Notes under the pieces: generated by a model
What the model saw: only the letters and a program-made list of their open reading frames with translations
Database searches by the model: none
Told to the model about the DNA's origin: nothing
Assembly (NCBI GenBank): GCA_027001105.1
Contig: JALTMZ010000035.1
Coordinates: forward strand, 1,439-7,374
Source: Thermococcus sp.
GTDB taxonomy: Archaea; Methanobacteriota_B; Thermococci; Thermococcales; Thermococcaceae
Direction: 5' to 3'
DNA length: 5,936 nucleotides
Position numbers and translations under genes: made by a program
Shown here: piece by piece, positions 1-5,797 of the stretch
How positions within the stretch are numbered: position 1 is the stretch's first letter
Layout: each line of letters starts with the position of its first letter

Positions 1-805
1 AGACACCCTTGTTATAGCAATCACACAAAGCGGAGAAACTGCAGATACTTTGGCTGCACTAAAGTTGGCTAAAAAGAAAAATGCAAAGGTTCTCAGTATA
101 GTAAACGTTGTTGGAAGCATGGCTACAAGGCTCAGCGATCTTGTGCTTTACACCCATGCAGGACCAGAAATCGGCGTTGCCGCAACGAAGACATACACAA
201 CCCAGTTGACTGTTATTAGCATGCTTGCGATTGCACTTGCGAAGTACCTCAACACCGCTGATAGGGAATATCTTCAGAAGATTGAAGCGGAGTTATATGA
301 TATGCCAAAGTACATTGAAGCCGCTCTCGGGTACGAAAACAAAATAAAGAATCTTGCAGAACGTCTTAAAGAGAAGAGGGACTTCTTTTACATTGGAAGG
401 GGCATAAGCCTTGCCACTGCCCTCGAAGGGGCACTCAAGCTCAAGGAGATAAGCTATATACATGCGGAAGGACTTTCCGCTGGAGAGCTGAAGCACGGCC
501 CTCTGGCGTTGATCGAGGAGGGTGTTCCCGTAGTTGCAATAGCACCAAGTGGAAAAACTTTGGAGAAGATGATATCCAACATTCAAGAAGCTAAAGCCAG
601 AGGAGCACTGATAATAAGCTTGGGAGACAGCGAAGAGCTGAAAAAAGTGAGTGATACTCTGATAAAGATGCCCAAAGTTGATGAAGTTCTAAGTCCTATA
701 GTTTATATAGTTCCTCTGCAACTATTAGCATATCACTTAGCGGTCCTGAGGGGTAATGATCCGGACAAGCCAAGGAATTTGGCAAAATCCGTTACCGTTG
801 AATGA
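1..805 (+). CDS. glmS: Glucosamine-6-phosphate synthase (glutamine-fructose-6-phosphate aminotransferase), 3' part, 5' truncated by window edge
   Basis: This enzyme makes glucosamine-6-phosphate from fructose-6-phosphate and glutamine, the entry step to UDP-GlcNAc, in the cytoplasm. The frame is open from the first full codon at position 2, so 267 residues are visible; the N-terminal glutaminase domain and start lie outside. The fragment holds the end of the first SIS domain ([11 protein letters not shown], residues 7-17, sugar-phosphate loop) and the whole second SIS domain. Residues matching the known E. coli isomerase catalytic set are present: Lys485 and Glu488 in KLKEIS (Glu149 here), His504 in GELKHGP (His165) and Lys603 in the C-terminal [11 protein letters not shown] (Lys262). 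The Ser of the usual SQSGET loop is Thr here. The intact family C-terminus shows the gene ends naturally. The stop codon overlaps the ribosome binding site of aglB, so the two genes are probably co-transcribed and translationally coupled. Function is near certain. Confidence 0.96.
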   Translation, partial: DTLVIAITQSGETADTLAALKLAKKKNAKVLSIVNVVGSMATRLSDLVLYTHAGPEIGVAATKTYTTQLTVISMLAIALAKYLNTADREYLQKIEAELYDMPKYIEAALGYENKIKNLAERLKEKRDFFYIGRGISLATALEGALKLKEISYIHAEGLSAGELKHGPLALIEEGVPVVAIAPSGKTLEKMISNIQEAKARGALIISLGDSEELKKVSDTLIKMPKVDEVLSPIVYIVPLQLLAYHLAVLRGNDPDKPRNLAKSVTVE

Positions 806-810
806 GGTGG
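804..810 (+). promoter_or_regulatory. Shine-Dalgarno of aglB, overlapping the glmS stop codon
   Basis: GAGGTGG lies 5 nt before the ATG at 816 and matches the archaeal 16S 3' end (anti-SD complementary to GGAGGTGAT) over six bases. It begins within the glmS TGA (803-805), a layout that favours coupled translation and fixes the aglB start. Confidence 0.8.
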
Positions 811-815
811 TTTGA

Positions 816-3659
816 ATGGTGAAGACGAAAGTTAAAGAAAAATCTGGAGAACAAAAAACTCATTCCGAACAATCATTCGATTTTAACAAACTCAGAAAGT
901 ACGCTTTTCCAATCTTAGTCGTGATTCTTGCGTTAATTGGTTTCAAAATCAGATATCAGACAGCAAGCTACAAGTACTTCATAGATCCTGACACATTCTA
1001 TCATTTTGAAATTTACAAGCTCACGATAAAAGAATGGATACCAAAATACTATATGATGGCGGATGCACCTTTTGGATCTAAGATAGCTGAACCCCTTGGA
1101 CTTTACATGCTACCGGCGTTGCTGTACAAATTCCTTTCCATATTTGGATATAGCGAAATAGCGGTCTTTAAGCTTTGGCCACCTTTGGTCGGATTCTTCA
1201 GCATTATTGCGATATATTTACTTGGAAAAAAGTTCCATTCAGACTGGGCTGGGCTCTGGGCAGCTGCAGTAATGATGTTTTCCACAGCACACTTTGTGAG
1301 GACATTTTCAGGAAACAACAGAGGTGATGGACCGTTTTTGATGTTGTTCCTTTATGCCGTCATTGTACTGTTTATGTATCTGGATTCAAAGAGCAGAAAG
1401 AAATATCTGTGGGGAGCATTGTTTGTGATATTTTCCGTCACCTCTCTGAGTGTGTGGAACGGTTCCCCATTTGGATTAATGGTTCTTCTTGGTTTTGGGA
1501 GCGTTTATGCTATCCTTCTGTTTATCTTTGGAAAAATTGAAAAATTCAAAGAGTTCATCAAAGACTTTTACCCAGCATATTTTGCAGTGCTCATTTTGGG
1601 GTATCTGCTAACTTTACCCGGCATAATACGCGTCAGGAGCTTTATCAGGTTTGCCTTCGAGGTGTTCATAGCACTTGTACTGTTAACCCTGGTGATGCTC
1701 TATGGTGAGAGATTTAAGCTGAACTATTCCGACAGAAAACACAGATTTGCTGTAGTTGCAATAATAGTCCTTCTGGGATTCGCTGGAGCATACGCATATG
1801 TAGGTCCAAAGCTGTTTAAGCTCATGAGTGGAGCATATCAGTCAACTCAGGTTTATGAAACCGTTCAAGAGCTTGCAAAGACAACTTGGAATGATGTATC
1901 ACGTTATTACGCAGTAAAATCATCGGATGGAATGATATTTTTAATCTCTCTGCTTGGGATTTTAGCAGTGGCACTTCGCTTTGTGCTTAGCTTGTCCAGA
2001 GAAGGAAAAATCAACGAAAAACAACTATTTGTACTGATTTACTATACAATGTCCCTCTACCTAATGTGGACTGCGGTGAGGTTCCTGTTCTTAGCTTCGG
2101 GTGCTGTCATTTTGGTATTTGGGATACTAATAGGAGAGCTGTTTAGCTTTGTTGAGAACATGAAGGAGAAAGCATCCACGAAGGCTTTGTATGCTGTGCT
2201 TCTAATAATCCTCTTTATTCCAATTCCAGTAGTTGGTGCAACAAGCATGAATTCTCAAGCAAAAGCCATGGCAAGAGCGGGCTCAGTAACACCATCTTGG
2301 GAAGAAACATTAAAGTGGCTGAACCAAAATACACCCAAGCTTTCAACTGCCACTTCATGGTGGGACTATGGGTACTGGATAGAGTCGAGCCTTCTCGGTA
2401 ATAGGAGAGCTCCTGCTGATGGAGGGCATGCAAGGGATAGGGATTACATCTTAGCAAGATTCCTCGCAAATGATGGAACAAAAAGTGAGGTCGACTTTGA
2501 AAGCTGGGAGCTCAACTACTTCATAGTGTGGACTCAGGATATCTTCAAATTTAATGCGATAAGCTATCTTGGTGGAGCAATAAGCAGGAAGGAAAGAGAC
2601 AATCTTGCCATGGTACTTCCTTTCCAGAAATATGGGAACAATCTCTATGTTCTGAATCAAAATCAAATGATAAGAGTCCTCACAGAAAACGGGAAAAAGA
2701 AGGTCGTGATCCAGGTTGGGAATCAGCAGCTTGAACCTATACAGGCCATATTTGTTCAGACCGGAGAAGTAGTCAGGGAACAGGGAACATATCCCGGTAT
2801 CGTGTGGATATTCCCCAATTATGCTCTTCTTACATATCACAAGATAGCCTTCAGCAACTTTATCAGGATGGCATTTTTAGGAGGAAATGGGGTTCCAAAC
2901 TTCCGGCTTGTTAAATCAACGGGTGACATTAACGTCTATGAGTTCCACCCGTTTGTAGTTTACAAGATAGAGGTTTATAAAAATGGAACGTGGAGTCCTA
3001 TCAAAAAGCTTGAACCTGGAGAGTATAAAGCCAGACTCTACATATCAGCCTTTGGTAGAGACGTGAAGGATGCAACAATAAAGCTCAGAGCATACAAGAG
3101 TGGAAAGCTAATAGCAGATGAAACAATAGCAACCAATGTTAACATTGATCATCTGAATGAGAAACCAGTTGAAGTAATGCTTAATGTTCCAAATGCAACT
3201 AAGTATGAGATTGTACTCATCCAAAAAGGCCCTGTGGGAGCATTAGTAAGCGCCCCAGAATTCAATGGCAAACTTTCCAACCCAATCTATGTTGTCCCAG
3301 AGGGAAAAAGCGGTAAGCTCACATTAAAAGCAGAGTTTGACAAGGACTACACAGTTAGCCTATATTTGAGGGCTACAATTATCTATCTGATCAGAACACA
3401 AGGAACAAACAATGAGGACGAGAATGCAGCATTTGAGCCATATATGGACATCATAAAGTATGTCCCAGTTAAAGAAGGCATTTCAGTAAAAGCCGGTGTG
3501 AATACGATAACAGCAGATGTGGAGATGCCTCAAGTCTTTGCTCAGTATATAGAACAGCTCAAGCAGAAGTACGGTGCCGATAAAGTTATTATAAGAGGCA
3601 AGAGAATTGAGCCAGTATTTATAGCAGACAAAGAGTATGTGATCTATAGCCAGGGTTAG
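816..3659 (+). CDS. aglB: Oligosaccharyltransferase catalytic subunit, STT3/AglB family (long type)
   Basis: This membrane enzyme transfers a preassembled glycan from a dolichol phosphate carrier to Asn in N-X-S/T sequons on the outer face of the membrane. It has 947 residues, the size of the long archaeal AglB form. Residues 1-28 are a charged cytoplasmic tail; about 13 hydrophobic segments follow between residues 29 and 475 (for example 31-45, 116-137, 172-190, 218-240, 372-393, 455-475). The first external loop carries the acidic motif D57-P-D59. A second acidic site is probably D171 in GNNRGD. T349-V-Q-E352 fits the TIXE motif of the large external loop. The soluble C-terminal domain has the signature WWDYG at 515-519 and a DK motif, D575-I-F-K578-F-N-A-I582, in the DxxKxxxI form known from Pyrococcus. 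Beta-rich domains fill residues ~640-947. Two sequons, N723-G-T and N793-A-T, lie in this exported part. It sits 10 nt after glmS, which supplies amino sugar for the glycan. The stop overlaps that of the convergent gene by 4 nt. Confidence 0.96.
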   Translation: MVKTKVKEKSGEQKTHSEQSFDFNKLRKYAFPILVVILALIGFKIRYQTASYKYFIDPDTFYHFEIYKLTIKEWIPKYYMMADAPFGSKIAEPLGLYMLPALLYKFLSIFGYSEIAVFKLWPPLVGFFSIIAIYLLGKKFHSDWAGLWAAAVMMFSTAHFVRTFSGNNRGDGPFLMLFLYAVIVLFMYLDSKSRKKYLWGALFVIFSVTSLSVWNGSPFGLMVLLGFGSVYAILLFIFGKIEKFKEFIKDFYPAYFAVLILGYLLTLPGIIRVRSFIRFAFEVFIALVLLTLVMLYGERFKLNYSDRKHRFAVVAIIVLLGFAGAYAYVGPKLFKLMSGAYQSTQVYETVQELAKTTWNDVSRYYAVKSSDGMIFLISLLGILAVALRFVLSLSREGKINEKQLFVLIYYTMSLYLMWTAVRFLFLASGAVILVFGILIGELFSFVENMKEKASTKALYAVLLIILFIPIPVVGATSMNSQAKAMARAGSVTPSWEETLKWLNQNTPKLSTATSWWDYGYWIESSLLGNRRAPADGGHARDRDYILARFLANDGTKSEVDFESWELNYFIVWTQDIFKFNAISYLGGAISRKERDNLAMVLPFQKYGNNLYVLNQNQMIRVLTENGKKKVVIQVGNQQLEPIQAIFVQTGEVVREQGTYPGIVWIFPNYALLTYHKIAFSNFIRMAFLGGNGVPNFRLVKSTGDINVYEFHPFVVYKIEVYKNGTWSPIKKLEPGEYKARLYISAFGRDVKDATIKLRAYKSGKLIADETIATNVNIDHLNEKPVEVMLNVPNATKYEIVLIQKGPVGALVSAPEFNGKLSNPIYVVPEGKSGKLTLKAEFDKDYTVSLYLRATIIYLIRTQGTNNEDENAAFEPYMDIIKYVPVKEGISVKAGVNTITADVEMPQVFAQYIEQLKQKYGADKVIIRGKRIEPVFIADKEYVIYSQG

Positions 3660-4075
3660 CGCTTGTCTCTTACTATTTTTATGTCGTCTAAGCTTTTTAA
3701 TTTTGACCTTTGAACTGTTTCGTCAATTTTTGTTTTAATTTCTTCTCTTGGTTTTAGAATTAGACATTCCACTTGGGAAAACCCCAGCTTTTTAAGTGCA
3801 TAAGCTCTGTGGTGACCATCGAGGATATAATATTTCTTCTGATGTTCTAACACTATAATAGGAGCATCATAACCATGCTTGATCTCCTGTAAAACAATTA
3901 GCAGCTTCGCTTCACTTAGTTCTCTTTGGGTAGGTATTAGGATATCAAGCGGAAGATATTTATGGTCTATGATGAATTTAACGCCATAGATAAGCTCATT
4001 CTCCCGTTTGAGACGCCTTGCTCTTTCGAATGCTTTTTCTCTCGTTATCAAGATTATCTCTTTCTTTTCTGTCAC
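3656..4075 (-). CDS. Small ParB/sulfiredoxin-fold protein with DGHHR motif
   Basis: The product has 139 residues with a GTG start at 4075. The core runs from about residue 38 to 108: a strand-helix segment (LPLDILIPTQRE, 41-52), a helix, strand PIIVL (72-76), strand YYILDGHHRAYALKKLG (82-98) and a final strand VECLIL. DGHHR at 86-90 is the nucleotide or phosphate-binding motif of the ParB N-terminal fold. In Thermococcales the same motif is found in the ADP-dependent free serine kinase SerK, which is much longer (about 240 residues). This protein has no DNA-binding helix-turn-helix domain, so a chromosome-partitioning role is unlikely even though such proteins are often labelled ParB. The N-terminal 37 residues are charged and probably helical. 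AGGGGAG (4083-4089) lies 7 nt before the GTG and supports this start. The start overlaps the methyltransferase stop by 4 nt (GTGA). The substrate is unknown; a small-molecule kinase or nucleotide-binding role is inference. Confidence 0.85.
   Translation of the reverse strand: MTEKKEIILITREKAFERARRLKRENELIYGVKFIIDHKYLPLDILIPTQRELSEAKLLIVLQEIKHGYDAPIIVLEHQKKYYILDGHHRAYALKKLGFSQVECLILKPREEIKTKIDETVQRSKLKSLDDIKIVRDKR
3676..3741 (+). terminator. T-run cluster, possible terminator of the glmS-aglB transcript
   Basis: Runs of five T occur on the plus strand at 3676-3680, 3694-3698 and 3727-3731, with shorter runs at 3701-3704 and 3733-3736, all within 90 nt after the aglB stop. Archaeal intrinsic termination uses such U-rich stretches without a required hairpin. 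The same bases encode Lys-rich C-terminal codons of the opposite gene, so the T content may be a by-product of coding. Assignment is inference. Confidence 0.35.
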
Positions 4076-4749
4076 TTTTTAACTCCCCTAACAGCTATGA
4101 ATGCTCCAAGATTCTTCAAGTTTTTGTTAACTTTGCGGTCAACTTTCTCTGCAACCCCAACAAACGGGAAAAATGATGGGAAAAATATAACACTCCTGCT
4201 TTCCACATCGCTGAATCCTGCATTTGCTAAGAGTGACTCCAGTTCTTTTGGAGTGTAGAACCTTGCATACCTGTATGCCGTTTCAACAAACAAGCTTTTA
4301 ACTCGCTTGAAGAGGAACCATAAGCTTTTTCCATTCATGGTTCCAATGACGACTTCTCCTCTTGGCTTTAATATCCGATATATTTCATCCAGAACTCTCT
4401 CGGGTTCGTGAATAAACTCGAACATTGTAACGCTTAATACCAAATCAAAGACTTCTTTTTTGAATGGCAGGTTGTATGCGTCGGCTCGGATAAAAAGAAC
4501 ACTTGGGATTTTAGCTTTGGCAATTTTGAGCATTTCTTGACTCAGGTCAACCCCTATCACATCAAAGCCTCTTCTATAGAGCTCGAAGGTGTAATTTCCA
4601 GTACCACAGCCCAAGTCAAGTGCCCGTCCTCTTTTCGTTTTAATCATGGAGAAAATAAGCCTCTTTTCTGTTCTATCAACATACTGTCCAACTTTTGTTT
4701 GATACCATGCATCGTAGCGGTGAGCAATTTTATCAAAGTACTGTGCCAT
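4072..4749 (-). CDS. Class I SAM-dependent methyltransferase (Methyltransf_11 / UbiE-like)
   Basis: The 225-residue product has the Rossmann-type SAM-binding fold: motif I LDLGCGTG at 44-51, the acidic end of strand 2 in GVDLS (Asp68) that should bind the SAM ribose, motif RADAYNLPF with Asp90 next to the adenine, FDLVLSV (strand 4, about 101-107), and LKPRGEVVIG (127-136) before strand 5. The C-terminal part (about 165-205) carries the usual ARFYTPKELESLLANAGF segment and a Phe/Pro-rich stretch (FFPSFFPF), probably a substrate cap. The ATG at 4749 is chosen over the in-frame ATG at 4791 because the later one has GGTGGTGG 8 nt upstream and starts at the normal family N-terminus (MAQYFDKIAHRYDAWY). 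The earlier start would overlap moaD by 38 nt and has no spacer after its purine run. Only 4 nt separate it from the moaD stop. The substrate cannot be told from sequence; small molecules, lipids or RNA are all possible. Confidence 0.9.
   Translation of the reverse strand: MAQYFDKIAHRYDAWYQTKVGQYVDRTEKRLIFSMIKTKRGRALDLGCGTGNYTFELYRRGFDVIGVDLSQEMLKIAKAKIPSVLFIRADAYNLPFKKEVFDLVLSVTMFEFIHEPERVLDEIYRILKPRGEVVIGTMNGKSLWFLFKRVKSLFVETAYRYARFYTPKELESLLANAGFSDVESRSVIFFPSFFPFVGVAEKVDRKVNKNLKNLGAFIAVRGVKK
4083..4089 (-). promoter_or_regulatory. Shine-Dalgarno of the ParB-like gene
   Basis: On the minus strand AGGGGAG stands 7 nt before the GTG at 4075, inside the last codons of the methyltransferase. 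It justifies the GTG start and indicates coupled translation with the upstream gene. Confidence 0.6.
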
Positions 4750-4753
4750 TCTT

Positions 4754-5017
4754 TTATCCACCACCGGCTGGGGGGAATATATGTACCACATCCTCCTCTT
4801 TCAGCTCTGTATCCCAAAGCTTCAAATGGACAATATTGTGTCCATTGACGAGTATCATGCCGTTAACGTCCCCATCTTCATCAATTAGCTCTTTTTTGAT
4901 CCCTGGAAACATCTTATCAAGCGTGTCCAAAAGCTCCTTTACGGTTTTTACGCCCCTGATTTCAATCTCTTTTTTTCCGGTTAGGTCTCTCAATGTTGCA
5001 TAAAACTTCACTTTCAT
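4754..5017 (-). CDS. MoaD/ThiS-family ubiquitin-like protein (sulfur carrier or SAMP-like modifier)
   Basis: The 87-residue product fits a complete beta-grasp protein of the MoaD family: opening strand MKVKFYATLRDLTGKKEIEI, helix TVKELLDTLDKMFPGIKKEL, strand GMILVNGHNI, and EEDVVHIFPPAGGG at the end. The C-terminal Gly-Gly is the residue pair that E1-like enzymes (MoeB/ThiF/UbaA) adenylate. It then carries sulfur as a thiocarboxylate for molybdopterin/tungstopterin or tRNA thiolation, or links to lysines as archaeal SAMP. An extra Gly precedes the pair. No E1 or MoaE gene is in the window, so carrier and modifier roles cannot be separated; tungstopterin synthesis is plausible for a Thermococcales organism. 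ATG 5017 is preferred over TTG 5020: GGGTGAG (5023-5029) is 5 nt before the ATG but only 2 nt before the TTG. The frame is closed upstream by TGA at 5024-5026. Confidence 0.92.
   Translation of the reverse strand: MKVKFYATLRDLTGKKEIEIRGVKTVKELLDTLDKMFPGIKKELIDEDGDVNGMILVNGHNIVHLKLWDTELKEEDVVHIFPPAGGG
4758..4765 (-). promoter_or_regulatory. Shine-Dalgarno of the methyltransferase, inside the moaD glycine tail
   Basis: GGTGGTGG on the minus strand is 8 nt before the ATG at 4749 and lies within the three Gly codons (GGT GGT GGA) that end moaD. It decides the methyltransferase start and makes one short stretch serve both a protein C-terminus and ribosome binding. Confidence 0.6.
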
Positions 5018-5070
5018 CAAGACTCACCCAAGTCAAGTTTGTTGTTTGAAATAAAAGATTTTTCTGTCAT
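5017..5070 (-). CDS. Candidate 17-residue mini-cistron between adk and moaD
   Basis: A short frame, MTEKSFISNNKLDLGES, fills the only gap in the operon. Its ATG (5068-5070) overlaps the adk TGA as ATGA. Its TGA (5017-5019) shares its last base with the moaD ATG, as TGATG. GGAG at 5076-5079 (AAAGGAG in context) lies 5 nt before its start, an ideal distance. The peptide is hydrophilic with no membrane segment or cysteine, and I recognise no family. It could be a real microprotein, a coupling cistron that hands ribosomes from adk to moaD, or chance. What is seen is the frame, overlaps and SD; expression is inference. No conservation data are available here. Confidence 0.33.
   Translation of the reverse strand: MTEKSFISNNKLDLGES
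5023..5029 (-). promoter_or_regulatory. Shine-Dalgarno of moaD-like gene
   Basis: GGGTGAG on the minus strand lies 5 nt before ATG 5017 and contains the archaeal GGTGA core one base in. It also falls within the last codons of the candidate 17-codon frame described at 5017-5070. Confidence 0.6.
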
Positions 5071-5741
5071 TCATGCTCCTTTCTCTTTTTCTCTTTGTTG
5101 TAGATATAATCTAAAAGCGGTCTGATTCTCTCCCACACTTCCTCAATTCCCCCATGACCGTTAATTTGGACATATACCCCCTGTTTTCTATAGAACTTGA
5201 TTATTGGTCTCATGTTTTTTATATAAACGTCATATCTTTTTGAAACGATTTCTGGTTTATCATCAGGTCTCTGGATGATCTTCCCACCACATATGTCACA
5301 CGTGTTTGGGATCTTTGGTGGTTTATAGCGGACATGGTATACTGCCCCGCACTTACTGCATATTCTCCTTCCACTTATTCTTTCAATGCTTTCCTCCTTT
5401 GATATGAATATATCAATTGCAACATCCAGCCTAATTCCATGATCATATAAATAGTTCTCCAATGCCAAAACCTGCTCTGCAGTTCTGGGATATCCATCGA
5501 TTATAAAGTTGTTTCGTGTTCTCCTAAGTCTTGAGAGGACAAGAGTATTAACAACAATATCGGGGATTAAATCTCCCTGTGAAAGATATTTCTCCATCTC
5601 TTTTCCAAGTGTAGTACCTTTGTTTATTTCTCCCCTAATTATATCGCCGGAGGAGATATATACCAGATTGTATTTTTCAATTATTTTTCGAGAATGTGTG
5701 GATTTTCCGCTTCCAGGAGGTCCAAAAATCAGGATATTCAT
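5067..5741 (-). CDS. adk: Adenylate kinase with zinc-finger lid
   Basis: This cytoplasmic enzyme interconverts ATP + AMP and 2 ADP. The 224-residue product starts MNILIFGPPGSGKST, with the P-loop at residues 7-15. The AMP site SSGDIIRGEI follows at about 30-39, then DGYPR at 82-86, the lid with ERISGRR (120-126), and a Cys4 zinc site formed by C128-x2-C131 and C148-x2-C151. RPDDKPEIVSKRYDVY (158-173) carries the conserved Arg/Asp of the lid and core. This is the bacterial-type long-lid form rather than the short archaeal AdkA, in line with its use in Thermococcales. The tail NKEKKRKEHE is strongly charged. ATG 5741 is chosen over GTG 5750 because GGTGA (5747-5751) is 5 nt before the ATG, and the GTG itself lies in that site. 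It is the first gene of the minus-strand operon; the 56-nt AT-rich region upstream must hold its promoter, shared with the divergent gene. Confidence 0.95.
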   Translation of the reverse strand: MNILIFGPPGSGKSTHSRKIIEKYNLVYISSGDIIRGEINKGTTLGKEMEKYLSQGDLIPDIVVNTLVLSRLRRTRNNFIIDGYPRTAEQVLALENYLYDHGIRLDVAIDIFISKEESIERISGRRICSKCGAVYHVRYKPPKIPNTCDICGGKIIQRPDDKPEIVSKRYDVYIKNMRPIIKFYRKQGVYVQINGHGGIEEVWERIRPLLDYIYNKEKKRKEHE

Positions 5742-5746
5742 GCAGT

Positions 5747-5751
5747 TCACC
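5747..5751 (-). promoter_or_regulatory. Shine-Dalgarno of adk
   Basis: GGTGA on the minus strand sits 5 nt before ATG 5741. It overlaps an in-frame GTG (5748-5750), which argues against that GTG as the start. Confidence 0.55.
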
Positions 5752-5787
5752 GATACTGATTTATAATTTAAACAATAAAAAGAATAT

Positions 5788-5793
5788 GGTGGT
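5788..5793 (+). promoter_or_regulatory. Shine-Dalgarno of the plus-strand edge gene
   Basis: GGTGGT lies 4 nt before the ATG at 5798 and fixes the start of the truncated gene at the right edge. Confidence 0.6.
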
Positions 5794-5797
5794 TAAC

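Larger units (their letters stand above)
5742..5797. promoter_or_regulatory. Divergent promoter region between adk and the plus-strand edge gene
   Basis: The 56-nt spacer is strongly AT-rich. For the plus-strand gene, TTTATAAT (5760-5767) is a good archaeal TATA candidate; its centre is about 34 nt before the ATG at 5798, leaving a leader of roughly 8-10 nt. For adk, the minus-strand elements TTTTTATTG (5773-5781) and TTTAAATTATAAAT (5759-5772) are candidates; the first would give a short leader that still includes the GGTGA, the second a leaderless or nearly leaderless message. The opposing TATA-like elements are adjacent or overlap, so the two promoters may compete. Start sites are inferred from spacing only. 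Confidence 0.55.

Noticed and set aside
2451..2840. 129-codon antisense frame within aglB
   Set aside because: It lies opposite the conserved catalytic domain of aglB (it covers the DK motif) and its translation matches no family I know; it is a shadow of the real gene.
3969..3977. ATGATGA resembling the C box of a C/D guide RNA on the plus strand
   Set aside because: No CTGA D box or C'/D' pair lies at the 50-60 nt distance needed, and the bases are explained by the minus-strand ParB-like gene.
4750..4791. Longer methyltransferase from the in-frame ATG at 4791 (14 extra residues)
   Set aside because: It would overlap moaD by 38 nt. Its GAGGAGG touches the ATG with no spacer and is moaD coding sequence. 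The family-like N-terminus and the better SD belong to ATG 4749.
5011..5021. TTGATGA at the moaD start as a C box on the minus strand
   Set aside because: The first base is not a purine and there is no CTGA at suitable distance; it is explained by the TTG/ATG start context.
5049..5057. CTTTTATTT as an internal moaD promoter TATA box on the minus strand
   Set aside because: It is a weak match to the Thermococcales TATA consensus and would place the start site inside the moaD Shine-Dalgarno, so read-through from adk is more likely.
5742..5750. GTG start of adk at 5750
   Set aside because: The GTG lies in the GGTGA that serves ATG 5741, and the adenylate kinase family begins directly at the strand before the P-loop.
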